Made by a program: the position numbers and the translations under genes
Shown: one piece after another, positions 1-10,053 of the stretch
Position numbering within the stretch: position 1 is the first letter of the stretch
Layout: the number at the start of each line of letters is the position of its first letter
Assembly (NCBI RefSeq): GCF_000176035.2
Contig: NC_015675.1
Coordinates: 1,926,001-1,990,000 of the forward strand
DNA: 64,000 nucleotides
Direction of reading: 5' to 3'
Source: Mesorhizobium opportunistum WSM2075
GTDB lineage: Bacteria; Pseudomonadota; Alphaproteobacteria; Rhizobiales; Rhizobiaceae
The notes under the pieces: generated by a model
Seen by the model: only the letters and a program-made list of their open reading frames with translations
Told to the model about the DNA's origin: nothing
Database searches by the model: none

Positions 1-56
1 CCTATCCGGTTCCGCGCCGCGAAGTGAGGGGTCGTGGAGCCCATGGCTCCATGCAT

Positions 57-533
57 TCATTTGAGCGAGTGGATCAGCTCGAGCGACGTCACGGCGACGG
101 CAAGATTGACGCCGGTCTGCGCCTGGACGCTGAGCGGCTCGAGCATGAAGGCGCTGTCGAAGCCACCAACCAGCAGATTGGCGCCACCGCCGGTCACGAC
201 GCTGGCCTCGGCGTTGACGCCGTAATAGCTGCCGGCGAGGTCGCCCGCGTCACGGTCGCGTGTCGCGGCAAAAACGGCCCAGACCAACTGGCCCTGATGA
301 GTCTTGCCGAGATCGACGCCAAGCTTGGAGATGACGCCTGTGTAGACCTCGGACGGTCCATGATGGTGGGGCCGGAAGACGCAGGACACGCCCTTGTTGG
401 ACGTCACGATGTAACCGGTGCCGCCATCGATGGTGCAGTCGAGCGTGCCGAGCTGCAGCTTGCCGGCGCTGGCCGGTGCGGCAGCGAACGCGGTCATGGC
501 GAGAGCGGCGGCGCAGGCGAGTTTCTTGATCAT
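57..533 (-). CDS. DUF992 family secreted protein
   Basis: A 158-aa protein with a clean Sec signal peptide: MIKK, then an Ala-rich hydrophobic core ending in the AxA-type site PASA at about residue 23. The mature part (KLQLGTLDCTIDGGTGY, then VSCVFRP, and the glycine-rich repeat region) matches the DUF992 pattern of periplasmic proteins common in Rhizobiales; their function is unknown. The ATG at 533 is chosen because the signal peptide begins there; an upstream in-frame start would bury it behind 26 non-hydrophobic residues. It stands alone, with a hairpin at 679-700 separating it from the lipoprotein gene upstream. Confidence 0.85.
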   Translation of the reverse strand: MIKKLACAAALAMTAFAAAPASAGKLQLGTLDCTIDGGTGYIVTSNKGVSCVFRPHHHGPSEVYTGVISKLGVDLGKTHQGQLVWAVFAATRDRDAGDLAGSYYGVNAEASVVTGGGANLLVGGFDSAFMLEPLSVQAQTGVNLAVAVTSLELIHSLK

Positions 534-678
534 GGGAGGGTCCTTTTGCGATTGCTTCCAAGTAACGGCTTTGATGGCCAGACCGTTCCGCTGAAAACTT
601 GGCGCGAACAAGGCAAGGGTCGACGGGTTGCAGCGGGGGTTAACGCGCGGTTGCCGGATCGCCGGCGAAAGCCAGAGC

Positions 679-700
679 AGCGTGTCCTTTTGGACACGCT
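679..700. terminator. Intergenic hairpin, possible terminator of the TPR lipoprotein gene
   Basis: A perfect 9-bp inverted repeat, AGCGTGTCC-TTTT-GGACACGCT, lies 40 bases past the stop of the TPR lipoprotein gene and upstream of the DUF992 gene. There is no long U-tract on either strand, so termination is an inference from position. It could instead be a structured leader of the DUF992 transcript. Confidence 0.45.
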
Positions 701-739
701 AACGATCTGGAATGTTTAGCGGATCTGGTGAAACCGATG

Positions 740-1582
740 TCAGCTGACGCGGGCGAGGCCGTCCTTGGCCGGCTGGTAGGTCGGGTTGAGGCGAACGGCT
801 TCCTTGTAGGATTTCGCGGCCTTCGCCTTGTCGCCGCGCCGCTCGTAGATCAGCGCCTGGTTGGCCCAGGCCTCGGCGTTCTTGCCGTCAAGCTTGATGG
901 CCATGTTGAAGTCGGAGAAGGCATTGTCCTCGTCGCCTGTCGCCAGATAGGAAAGGCCACGGCCGTTGTACGGTTCGGCTGCGTCCGGCGCCAGCGAGAT
1001 GGCGGTCGAGAAATCCTCGATGGCGAATTTGTGCTGGCCCTGGCTCTGATAGATCAGGCCGCGATTGTGATAGGCGCGGGCATCGGTGGTGTCGAGCTGG
1101 ATCGCCTTCTGGAAGTCGTTGAAGGCATCCTGGGTGCGGCCCGCCTTGCGGTAGAGATTGCCGCGGCCGATATAGGCGGCGTCATAGTTGCCGTTGATCT
1201 GGATCGAGCGGTTGTAGTCCGCAAGCGCGGCTTCCTGGTTGCCGAGGAAGCGCTGGATGAGTGCCCGGTTCGAATAGGCCTGGTAGAAATTCGGGTTGAG
1301 CTGGATGGCCTGGTTGAAATCCTTGAGCGCCGCCTGGTACTGGCCGCCGCGGCCATAGGCCGAGCCGCGCACATTGTAGCCTTCGGGATCCTGGGGATTG
1401 CGCTGGATCACCGCCGACAGCGAGGAGATGTTCTCGCTCGACCCTTGCGCCTTGTCGATGTTGTTGAACTCGCCGGTCGGGCCCGATGTCTGGCAGCCGG
1501 CAAGCACCAGTCCGGAAAGCAGGGCCGCTGTCAGGGCAAAACCACGCAATGCGGTCCCGCGCTCCACGCTCGTTGCGTTCAT
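740..1582 (-). CDS. TPR-repeat lipoprotein (NlpI-like)
   Basis: A 280-aa protein with a lipoprotein signal peptide: hydrophobic stretch followed by the lipobox LAGC, modified cysteine at about residue 30. From about residue 58 to the end it consists of some six consecutive 34-residue TPR units of the type GNLYRKAGRTQDAFNDFQKAI, with the usual Gly-8/Ala-20/Pro-32 pattern. TPR lipoproteins of this kind act as scaffolds at the inner leaflet of the outer membrane or in the periplasm, in some bacteria for peptidoglycan hydrolases. The partner is not indicated by the neighbours. Confidence 0.85.
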   Translation of the reverse strand: MNATSVERGTALRGFALTAALLSGLVLAGCQTSGPTGEFNNIDKAQGSSENISSLSAVIQRNPQDPEGYNVRGSAYGRGGQYQAALKDFNQAIQLNPNFYQAYSNRALIQRFLGNQEAALADYNRSIQINGNYDAAYIGRGNLYRKAGRTQDAFNDFQKAIQLDTTDARAYHNRGLIYQSQGQHKFAIEDFSTAISLAPDAAEPYNGRGLSYLATGDEDNAFSDFNMAIKLDGKNAEAWANQALIYERRGDKAKAAKSYKEAVRLNPTYQPAKDGLARVS

Positions 1583-1648
1583 GTCTGCCCTGTCCTCACT
1601 TGCGCCGCGTCATTCAGGCCCGGATCCCCCCTCCGGGCCGGTCACATC

Positions 1649-1688
1649 AAAATAAAAAGGTGGCGGCGATTCCACATCGCGCCACCTT
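1649..1688 (-). terminator. Rho-independent terminator of rpsU
   Basis: On the minus strand, shortly after the rpsU stop, the 9-bp stem AAGGTGGCG / CGCCACCTT encloses a 14-base loop and is followed by TTTATTTT. This is a textbook intrinsic terminator and ends the rpsU transcript. Confidence 0.85.
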
Positions 1689-1723
1689 GGTATCCTTCGA
1701 AAAGGACGAAATATTGGCGTTAA

Positions 1724-1996
1724 TCAGCGCGGCGGACGCGCTGCACCGGCAGCACCGCCGGCAGCCACCGGACGCGGCGTCATCGGCAGCAGCCCTTCGC
1801 GCTGTGCGCGCTTGCGGGCCAGCTTGCGGGCGCGGCGAACGGCCTCGGCCTTTTCACGGGCGCGCTTCTCGGAAGGCTTCTCGTAGTGACCGCGCATCTT
1901 CATTTCGCGGAAAATGCCTTCGCGCTGCATCTTCTTCTTGAGCGCGCGAAGCGCCTGATCAACGTTGTTGTCGCGGACGAGTACCTGCACGGGCAA
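1724..1996 (-). CDS. rpsU: 30S ribosomal protein S21
   Basis: The 90-aa product starts [20 protein letters not shown] and continues with the very basic arginine/lysine helix of bS21. Alphaproteobacterial S21 is typically longer than the roughly 71-residue enterobacterial form; here the extra C-terminal tail is rich in Ala, Gly, Pro and Arg. It is a small-subunit protein near the anti-Shine-Dalgarno region of 16S rRNA. It is monocistronic, with its own terminator at 1649-1688 and about 170 bases of non-coding sequence upstream. Confidence 0.97.
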   Translation of the reverse strand: MPVQVLVRDNNVDQALRALKKKMQREGIFREMKMRGHYEKPSEKRAREKAEAVRRARKLARKRAQREGLLPMTPRPVAAGGAAGAARPPR

Positions 1997-2168
1997 TCCT
2001 GTCTTTCGGGTTTGATATCAACAGGCAAGCAGCCATAGCCACTAGCCTCCGCGGCGCTCGACACCACGAATTGTGGCGGCTGATAGCAGAATCAAGCCGC
2101 GCTGTCCACAGTCGAAATGAAGGACAACGGCCAAATTGCCACCGGTTGCCCGGTAGATAGGCCATCAG

Positions 2169-2555
2169 CTACGCCGTGGCCAGATGCAGCCGCTCGAAAT
2201 CCTCGAAGAACTCGCCGTAGTCGCAGGTGATCTCTTCGCCCGCCGCGATATCGCGGGTCGCCGTCGCGCCGCCATATTGCGAAAAATCGGTATTCGGCGT
2301 CGCCGAATGGTTCATGAAACGGCCATTGTCGACTTCATAGACCATGAAACCCGGGCGATCCGGGCTCGGATAGGCATAGCGGTCGAGCAATTCCTTCAGC
2401 GCTGGTGGCGCTGCCTCGTATTTGTCCATCGGGATCAGCCGGTCGAAATCAGGATCGAGGCGCCAGATCGAGGCACCCTTGCGGATCGGCTCGGCGGCGA
2501 ACATGCCGACGCCCTCGATCGCGCTCGCGGCCACATAGGTTCGGATCAGCATCAT
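2169..2555 (-). CDS. SET domain-containing protein
   Basis: A compact protein of about 128 residues that is almost entirely a SET domain. It has the N-terminal strand pair (IEGVGMFAAEPIRKGASIW), the pseudoknot motif RFMNHSATPNT at about residues 79-89 and the closing motif GEEITCDYGEF near residue 110. SET proteins are S-adenosylmethionine-dependent protein-lysine methyltransferases. The conserved NHS and CDYG motifs are intact, so an active enzyme is plausible; the substrate in bacteria is generally unknown. Start: two adjacent ATGs at 2555 and 2552 match the domain start; an upstream extension to 2645 has no domain support. Confidence 0.82.
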   Translation of the reverse strand: MMLIRTYVAASAIEGVGMFAAEPIRKGASIWRLDPDFDRLIPMDKYEAAPPALKELLDRYAYPSPDRPGFMVYEVDNGRFMNHSATPNTDFSQYGGATATRDIAAGEEITCDYGEFFEDFERLHLATA

Positions 2556-2672
2556 GGTTCCAGGACCTGTTTCGGCAAGAAGAGCGGTTCGACAAACGGA
2601 ATCGCCAAATCGCGCGGAAAAATCAAGACCGGCGGCCTGCGTCACTTGGACGAACGGGCCTGTTCGCCGGGT

Positions 2673-3431
2673 TCACGTCCGGTTGATCGAGACGCCGCCA
2701 TCGGCAAACAGCGCGGTTCCCGTGGTGAAGCTCGAGGCATCGGAGGCGAGATAAAGCGCCGAGCGGGCAATCTCCTCCGGCTGTGCCATGCGCTTCAAGG
2801 CGTGGATGCCTTCGACGAAAGCGCGTGCCTGCGGCGTGGTGGTCGTCGCGCCGGGTGTGTCGGTGCCGCCGGGCAGCAGCGCGTTGACGCGTAGCCCCCT
2901 TGGCCCATATTCGGCGGCCAGCACCTGCGTCAGGCCGATCAGGCCAGCCTTGGCAGCGGCATAAGCGGCCATGCCCGGCATGCCGGCAGTGTAGCCGACA
3001 AAACTCGAGGTAAAGATCAGCGAGCCGCCGCCCCGCTCCAGCATGGCCGGTATCTGGTGCTTTGCCCCGAGAAAGGCGCTTGTCAGGTTGATGTCCATCG
3101 TCTCGTGCCATGCCGCCGGCACCATGTCGGGCAGGGGCGCCATCACGCCGACGGCGCCGGCGTTGTTGAAGGCGATGTCGAGGCCGCCGAACCTTTCCAA
3201 CGGCAGATCGACAAGAGCCTTTGCATAGGCTTCGTCCCTGACGTCGCCGGCAAGCGCAACGGCGGTGCCGTCCGCGTCCGATATTTCGGCGACGAGCGCG
3301 TCGAGCTCTGCCTGGCGCCGCGCGGCGACGACGAGCTTCGCGCCTTCCTCGGCAAAGAGTTTTGCGGCAGCGCGGCCGATGCCGGAACTGGCGCCGGTGA
3401 CGATGGCGACCTTGTTGGCGAGTGCGAGCAT
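2673..3431 (-). CDS. Short-chain dehydrogenase/reductase (SDR)
   Basis: A classical SDR of about 252 aa. It has the cofactor motif TGASSGIG near residue 12, the NNAG motif, the catalytic serine in TSSFVGY, the YAAAK active-site pair, and the late substrate-loop motif LLPGGTDTPG. It would oxidise or reduce a hydroxyl/keto group with NAD(P)(H); the substrate cannot be read from the sequence. The ATG at 3431 is preferred over one at 3440 because AAAGGA lies 8 bases before 3431, whereas the 3440 ATG overlaps that ribosome-binding site. It appears to stand alone. Confidence 0.85.
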   Translation of the reverse strand: MLALANKVAIVTGASSGIGRAAAKLFAEEGAKLVVAARRQAELDALVAEISDADGTAVALAGDVRDEAYAKALVDLPLERFGGLDIAFNNAGAVGVMAPLPDMVPAAWHETMDINLTSAFLGAKHQIPAMLERGGGSLIFTSSFVGYTAGMPGMAAYAAAKAGLIGLTQVLAAEYGPRGLRVNALLPGGTDTPGATTTTPQARAFVEGIHALKRMAQPEEIARSALYLASDASSFTTGTALFADGGVSINRT

Positions 3432-3539
3432 TTTTTGCATCCTTTGCTTGGCGCCAGTTCTGCCGGCGATCGGATGCTTGGTCGCAAATGGGGTTGGTCG
3501 GAGCCACCCGATACCTGCGAAGGCTGCGTCGTCCCTGAA

Positions 3540-3908
3540 CTATTGCTTCAGCAGCCAACCGAGCCGGTCGAGCGAAAATGCGTAGCTCATGGCGATAAGC
3601 AGGGCGACGATGATGCCCGTGGTCGTGTAACCGGCCACATGGAATCCAGCAGCGCCGCCGAACAGGATGACCAATTCCAACGCCAGCCGCACCGTGCCCG
3701 GAACCGGTACTGGCGCACGGCCTGATCGGCTCGGGTCGTCGAGTACCGCGAAAGTGCCCCACAGCACGGCTGCAACAAGCGGCAGGACCAGGGCCAGGCC
3801 CCATCGCCACCATCCCTCGGAGAGGTTCCAGCCCGCGACGCCGAGACCAAGCAAGGCGGCAAGCTCCAACAGGAAGCGTAGCGTCAGATTCCACCAGGCG
3901 TTGCCCAT
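3540..3908 (-). CDS. YrdB-like membrane protein (DUF2568)
   Basis: A protein of about 122 residues with four predicted membrane helices (LRFLLELAALLGLGVAGW, WGLALVLPLVAAVLWGTF, LALELVILFGGAAGFHVAG, TTGIIVALLIAMSYAF). The motif WGTFAVLDDPSRSGRAPVPVPG between helices 2 and 3 (first residues WGTFAVLDDP) is characteristic of the YrdB/DUF2568 family, of unknown function. The start at 3908 (MGNAWWNLTLRF) puts the first helix in the usual place and follows GAGAGGACG. It is divergent from soxB. Confidence 0.8.
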   Translation of the reverse strand: MGNAWWNLTLRFLLELAALLGLGVAGWNLSEGWWRWGLALVLPLVAAVLWGTFAVLDDPSRSGRAPVPVPGTVRLALELVILFGGAAGFHVAGYTTTGIIVALLIAMSYAFSLDRLGWLLKQ

Positions 3909-4117
3909 ACTCGTCCTCTCGTCCTCAAGAATCTCGCGACAGGCAGTGTGACTGACCGCAGCCATGGCAGCCAGCCCGCATGCCTGTTTCTCGTCGCGGC
4001 GCAAAACGGCAAGCGCCGTCGCAAACAGCGCAAGGGTGGAAGCGCTGTTTCGCTAGTGATACACCTCGCGCGCCGGGGCCAAGTGAACGCCTCGCCGCCA
4101 TTTGCGAGGCTGGAACG

Positions 4118-5371
4118 TTGAAAAAATATTCGGTATTCGCCATCGCCCGCGAGGCCATGCGCGGCCATAAGGGCTGGGAGGAGCAATGGTCCTCGCCCGA
4201 GCCGAAGAAGGAATACGACGTCATCATCGTCGGCGCCGGCGGCCATGGGCTGGCCACCGCCTACTATCTCGCCAGCGTGCATGGCATCACCAATGTCGCT
4301 GTGCTGGAAAAGGGTTGGTTGGGCGGCGGCAACACCGGCCGCAACACCACCATCATCCGCTCCAACTATCTCTATGACGAGAGCGCCGGCATCTACGACC
4401 ATGCGCTGAAGCTGTGGGATGGGCTTTCCCAGGAGCTCAACTACAACGTCATGTATTCGGCGCGCGGCGTCATGATGCTCGCCCACAATGTGCACGACGT
4501 CCAGGTGCTGAAGCGCCATGTCCATGCCAACCGGCTGAACGGCATCGACAATGAATGGCTGTCGCCGGAGCAGGCCAAGGAATTCTGCCCGCCGCTCAAC
4601 ATCTCCAGGGATGCGCGCTATCCGGTGGTCGGGACCGCCTTGCAGCGGCGCGGCGGCACGGCGCGCCACGATGCGGTGGCCTGGGGTTACGCGCGCGGCG
4701 CTTCGGCGCGCGGCGTGCACATCATCCAGAATTGCGAGGTCACCGGCGTCAAGCGGGCCGCCAATGGCGCGGTCATGGGCGTCGATACGACACGCGGCTT
4801 CATCGGCGCCAAGAAGGTCGGCGTCGTCGCTGCTGGCCATTCGTCTGTCATCATGAACATGGCCGGCGTGCGCATGCCGCTGGAAAGCTATCCGCTGCAA
4901 GCGCTGGTGTCGGAGCCGGTCAAGCCGGTGGTGCCTTGCGTGGTGATGTCCAACACCGTGCACGCCTATATCTCGCAGTCCGACAAGGGCGAGCTGGTCA
5001 TCGGCGCCGGCACCGACCAGTATGTCTCCTATTCGCAGACCGGCGGCCTGCACATCTTGCAGCATACGCTCGACGCAATCTGCGAGATGTTCCCGATCTT
5101 CACGCGCATGAAGATGCTGCGCTCGTGGGGCGGCATCGTCGACGTCACGCCCGACCGCTCGCCGATCCTGGCCAAGACGCCGGTGCCCGGCCTCTACGTC
5201 AATTGCGGCTGGGGCACCGGCGGCTTCAAGGCGACGCCCGGCTCGGGCCATGTCTTTGCCCACACCATCGCCAGGGACGATCCGCATCCGATCAACGCGC
5301 CCTTCACCATCGAACGCTTCCGCACCGGCCGCCTCATCGACGAGGCCGCGGCGGCGGCGGTGGCGCATTGA
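4118..5371 (+). CDS. soxB: Sarcosine oxidase beta subunit
   Basis: The FAD-dependent subunit of heterotetrameric sarcosine oxidase, which demethylates sarcosine to glycine and passes the one-carbon unit to tetrahydrofolate. It begins [19 protein letters not shown] after the initiator, the conserved SoxB N-terminus, so translation should start at TTG 4118 with GAGG about 9 bases upstream, giving 417 aa, the family's usual length. An ATG at 3980 would add 46 unrelated residues. The Rossmann motif [16 protein letters not shown] is at about 36-51. The histidine of [11 protein letters not shown] (about residue 184) corresponds to the covalent FMN attachment site known in this family. The stop overlaps the next ATG (TGATG). 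Confidence 0.95.
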   Translation: MKKYSVFAIAREAMRGHKGWEEQWSSPEPKKEYDVIIVGAGGHGLATAYYLASVHGITNVAVLEKGWLGGGNTGRNTTIIRSNYLYDESAGIYDHALKLWDGLSQELNYNVMYSARGVMMLAHNVHDVQVLKRHVHANRLNGIDNEWLSPEQAKEFCPPLNISRDARYPVVGTALQRRGGTARHDAVAWGYARGASARGVHIIQNCEVTGVKRAANGAVMGVDTTRGFIGAKKVGVVAAGHSSVIMNMAGVRMPLESYPLQALVSEPVKPVVPCVVMSNTVHAYISQSDKGELVIGAGTDQYVSYSQTGGLHILQHTLDAICEMFPIFTRMKMLRSWGGIVDVTPDRSPILAKTPVPGLYVNCGWGTGGFKATPGSGHVFAHTIARDDPHPINAPFTIERFRTGRLIDEAAAAAVAH

Positions 5372-5793
5372 TGATGACGGAACTCGCTGTCGCCATGCCG
5401 CTGGTGCTGGCGGGGGAACAGGGCATGTTCCATTTGCCGTCGCCGGAAGAGGTGCGGCTGCAGCCGATCGAACGTGCCGGCAACGAGGCCGGCTGGCCGT
5501 TTTCGGTCGACGAGGGGACGCTGGCATGCGTGTGGAGCGCCGGCCAGAAAGTGGTGATGTTCTTTGAAGGCCGGCCGCATGGGCTGGACGAGGACGAGGA
5601 TTTCGAGCCGCGTGGCGTGATCGTCACCACCGACCCGATGCAACTGACGCTCGGCAACATGGCCAACCGCGCTTTGTTTCGCGATGCGACAAACGTCGAG
5701 GAGCGCCTGCGGCTCGTCGCTCCATTCATGACCATGGGTCAGAAGCTTTGCGACCAACCCGCCGGCGCCCACGTCGGCCACGGCGAATTGTAG
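5371..5793 (+). CDS. Unknown 140-aa protein inserted between soxB and soxD
   Basis: The ATG overlaps the soxB stop by one base, and 11 bases separate its stop from soxD, so it is co-translated with the sarcosine oxidase subunits. No family is recognised with confidence. The middle, GWPFSVDEGTLACVW and then RGVIVTTDPMQLTLGNMANRALF, faintly recalls the YebY/DUF2511 pattern (WPFtvd-gtL-C), but the protein lacks a clear signal peptide. The C-terminus is polar and ends HVGHGEL. A cognate soxB-soxD junction normally has no gene here, so this looks like a lineage-specific insertion. A role in subunit assembly or flavinylation is only a guess. Confidence 0.7.
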   Translation: MMTELAVAMPLVLAGEQGMFHLPSPEEVRLQPIERAGNEAGWPFSVDEGTLACVWSAGQKVVMFFEGRPHGLDEDEDFEPRGVIVTTDPMQLTLGNMANRALFRDATNVEERLRLVAPFMTMGQKLCDQPAGAHVGHGEL

Positions 5794-5804
5794 GAACGAA
5801 GACG

Positions 5805-6116
5805 ATGCTGCTCATACGCTGCCCCTATTGCGAGGAAGAGCGCCCGGAGCTCGAATTTCGCAACGCCGGCGAGGCCCATATCGCGCGCTCGGCCAATATG
5901 GCCGGCGAGAGCGACGACGATTTCGAGAAATTCTTCTTCATCCGCTCGAACCCCAAGGGCATCATCTACGAGCGCTGGCGGCACATGCATGGCTGCGCCC
6001 GCTTCTTCAACGCAGTGCGCGACACCGTCACCGACAAGTTCGTCATGACCTACAAGGCCGGTGAGCCGAAACCCGCCAAGCTGCCCAAAAACTCCAACGA
6101 AGTGGTTACCAAATGA
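5805..6116 (+). CDS. soxD: Sarcosine oxidase delta subunit
   Basis: A 103-aa protein starting MLLIRCPYCEEERPELEF. Cys6, Cys9, His59 and Cys63 (in ERWRHMHGCARFF) are the ligand set of the structural zinc site known in SoxD. It is a small structural subunit of the heterotetramer. The start at 5805 follows TAGGAACGAAGACG and gives the normal family N-terminus. Its TGA overlaps the soxA ATG (ATGA), consistent with translational coupling and fixed stoichiometry. Confidence 0.95.
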   Translation: MLLIRCPYCEEERPELEFRNAGEAHIARSANMAGESDDDFEKFFFIRSNPKGIIYERWRHMHGCARFFNAVRDTVTDKFVMTYKAGEPKPAKLPKNSNEVVTK

Positions 6117-9098
6117 GCGGCGGGTTCCGCATTCCGAGCGCCGGTCGCCTCAGCCAGGCCAAGACCGCGCGGTTCAGCTTCGACGGCCAGCCCTATACCG
6201 GCATCGAGGGCGACACGTTGGCCTCGGCGCTGCTTGCCAATGGCGTGCATCTGGTCGGCCGCTCGTTCAAGTACCACCGGCCGCGCGGCATTCTGTCGGC
6301 AGGCGCGGAAGAGCCTAACGCGCTGGTGCAGATCGTGCGCGACGACGCGCGCAAGACGCCGAATGTGCGCGCCACCGTGCAGGAGCTTTATGACGGACTT
6401 GCCGCCAATTCGCAGAACCGCTGGCCGTCGCTGTCCTTCGACATAGGCGCGGTCAACGACATCGCATCGCCGATGTTTTCGGCCGGCTTCTACTACAAGA
6501 CCTTCATGTGGCCCAAGGCGGCCTGGAAGAGCTTTTACGAGCCCAAGATCCGCGAAGCCGCCGGCCTTGGCGTTTCTCCGGACAAACCCGATCCCGACCA
6601 TTATTCCTCGCGCTACGCGCATTGCGACGTGCTGGTTCTGGGCGGCGGTGCCGCAGGTATCGCGGCGGCATTGGCGGCGGCGGAGACCGGCGTGCGCGTC
6701 ATCCTCGCCGACGAGCAGGTCGAATTCGGCGGCAGCCTGCGTTTCGAGAGTGGCGCGAAAATAGACGGCCAGGACGGTTTTGCCTGGGCACAGGCGGCGA
6801 TCGCCAGACTGAGCGCGATGGACAATGTCCGCGTGCTCTCGCGCACAACTGCTTTTGGCTACTACGCGCAGAATTTCGTCGGCCTGGTCGAGCGTGTCAG
6901 CGATCATCTGAAGGCCCCCGGCCACGATTTGCCGCGCGAGCGGCTGTGGCAGGTCCGCGCCAAGCGCGTCGTGCTGGCCTCCGGCGCCATCGAGCGCCAT
7001 ATGGTGTTTGCGAACAACGACCGGCCGGGCATCATGCTGGCGGGCGCGGCGCGCACTTTCCTCAATCATTATGGCGTGGCGGTCGGCAGGAATGTCGGCG
7101 TCTACACCGCCAATGATTCGGCCTACGCGGCGGCGATCGACCTGAAGAAGGCCGGCGTCAACGTGGCGGCGATCGTCGACCTGCGCGACAACCCGACAGG
7201 ACCGGTGATCGACGAGGCAAGGGCGCTCGGCATCGAGATCAATTTCGGCCGCGCGGTGATCCGTGCCGGCGGCAAATTGCGGGTGTCGTCGATGACCGTG
7301 CAGCCGAAGAATGGCGGCGGCGAACGCACTATCCCCGTCGACGCGATCCTGATGTCGGCCGGCTGGACGCCGTCGGTGCATCTGTTCTCGCAGTCGCGCG
7401 GCAAGGTCGCCTTCAACGACGAGACCAAGCGCTTCGTGCCGGGCATCTACGCACAAGACTGCGTCTCCGTCGGCGCCTGCAACGGCACTGACGGGCTGTC
7501 GGCGACGGTCGACGAGGCCTACGCGGCTGGCGCCAAGGCAGCGAAAGATGCCGGCGCGAAAACCGCCAAGGGCGCCAAGCCGAAGGTCGATGCCTCGGAG
7601 AGCTGGTCGCGCGGCATGCTGGGGGCTGGCCCCGGCGCCGGACCGGACACGACGGTGAAGGCGTTCGTCGATTTCCAGAACGACGTCACCGCCAAGGATA
7701 TTCGCCAGGCGGTGCATGAGGGCATGCGCTCGATCGAGCACGTCAAGCGCTTCACCACCAACGGCATGGCGACCGACCAGGGCAAGACCTCCAACATGCA
7801 CGGCCTGGCGATCGCCGCCGAGACGCTGGGCAAGCCGATCCCGGAAGTCGGCCTGACCACGTTCCGCGCGCCCTACACGCCGGTCACTTTCGGCGCGATC
7901 GTCAGCCATGCGCGCGGGCCGCTGTTCGACCCGACACGCAAGACCGCGATCCATCCCTGGGCCGAAGCGCAGGGCGCGGTGTTCGAGGATGTCGGCCAGT
8001 GGAAGCGCGCCTGGTATTTCCCGAAGGCGGGCGAAGACATGCATGCAGCGGTCGACCGCGAATGCGTCGCGGTTCGTAACAAGGCAGGGCTGTTCGATGC
8101 CTCGACGCTCGGCAAGATCGAAGTGGTCGGGCCGGATGCCGCCAAGTTCATGGAGTTGCTCTACACCAATCCGTGGGAGAAGCTGGAACCCGGCCGCTGC
8201 CGCTATGGCATCATGCTGCGCGAGGACGGCTTCATCTATGATGACGGCGTCGTCGGCCGACTGGCACCGGACCGTTTCCATGTGACGACGACGACCGGTG
8301 GCGCGCCGCGGGTCATGAACCACATGGAGGACTATCTCCAGACCGAGTTTCCGCATCTCAATGTCTGGCTGACCTCGATCACCGAACAATGGGCGGTGAT
8401 CGCCGTGCAAGGGCCAAAGTCGCGCGACATCATCGCACCGCTGGTCGAGGGCATCGACATGTCCGACGAGGCGCTGCCGCATATGTCGGTGCGCGAAGGC
8501 AAGATCTGCGGCGTGCCAACGCGGCTGTTCCGCATGTCGTTCACCGGCGAGCGCGGCTTCGAGGTCAATGTCCCGGCCGATTACGGCCAGGCCGTCTGGG
8601 AAGCGCTGTGGGCCGAGGGCCAGAAGCATGGCGCCGCCGCCTACGGCACCGAGGCCATGCACGTATTGCGCGCCGAAAAAGGCTACATCATCGTTGGCCA
8701 GGACACCGACGGCACGGTGACCCCTGGTGATGCCGGCCTCGATTGGGCGGTCGGCAAGAAGAAGGCCGATTTCGTCGGCATCCGCGGCCTGACGCGGCCG
8801 GATCTGGTGGCCAAGGGCCGCAAGCAGTTGGTCGGCCTCAAGACCAAGGACCCTAAGGTGGTGCTGGAGGAAGGCGCGCAGATCGTCGAGGACCCGAAGC
8901 AGGCGATCCCGATGAAGATGATCGGCCATGTCACCTCGAGCTACTGGTCGGAAAATTGCGGCCGCTCCATCGCGCTGGCGCTGGTCGCCGGCGGCCGCGA
9001 CCGCATGGGCGACACGCTCTACGTGCCGATGCCGAACGGAGTGATCGAAGTGGAGGTTACCGGCATGGTGTTCTTCGACGAGACGGGAGGGCGCCTCA

Positions 9099-9106
<8 letters not shown>
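6113..9106 (+). CDS. soxA: Sarcosine oxidase alpha subunit
   Basis: A 997-aa subunit with the family's full domain order. An N-terminal ferredoxin-like fold (about 15-110) carries FSFDGQPYTGIEGDTLASAL without cluster cysteines. A NAD/FAD-type Rossmann region begins at VLVLGGGAAGIAAALAAAE (about 175), with a second dinucleotide region around 300-360. An Ala/Lys-rich linker lies near 475-500. The C-terminal half (about 600-990) is a GcvT-like aminomethyltransferase/folate-binding domain, ending with the typical barrel segment TGMVFFDETGGRLNG. It binds NAD+ and tetrahydrofolate; the imine made by SoxB reaches the folate site to give 5,10-methylene-THF. It overlaps soxD by 4 bases and soxG by 8. 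Confidence 0.96.
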
Positions 9107-9975
<869 letters not shown>

Positions 9976-10023
9976 TTTCCCCAGTTTCAATCTTGGCGGT
10001 ACCTTCTCAAGGTCCCGTCACAT

Positions 10024-10039
10024 GCGCTATTTAAAGCGC
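10024..10039. promoter_or_regulatory. Palindrome upstream of the ThuA-like gene
   Basis: GCGCT-ATTTAA-AGCGC, two perfect 5-bp arms around an AT-rich centre, ends 14 bases before the ThuA-like start codon. The symmetry and position suit a repressor operator, but no cognate regulator gene is adjacent. Confidence 0.3.
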
Positions 10040-10053
10040 TTTGGGAGATGAAA

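Noticed and set aside
1959..2165. A minus-strand 68-codon frame overlapping the 5' part of rpsU.
   Set aside because: It overlaps a certain gene, has no family features and is Trp/Arg/Cys-rich as expected of non-coding sequence.
3980..4117. N-terminal extension of soxB from the ATG at 3980.
   Set aside because: The extra 46 residues are unlike any SoxB N-terminus and would read through the divergent promoter region.
3909..4117. A possible glycine or folate riboswitch before the sarcosine oxidase operon.
   Set aside because: I could not find the conserved cores of the glycine or THF riboswitches in this short divergent gap.
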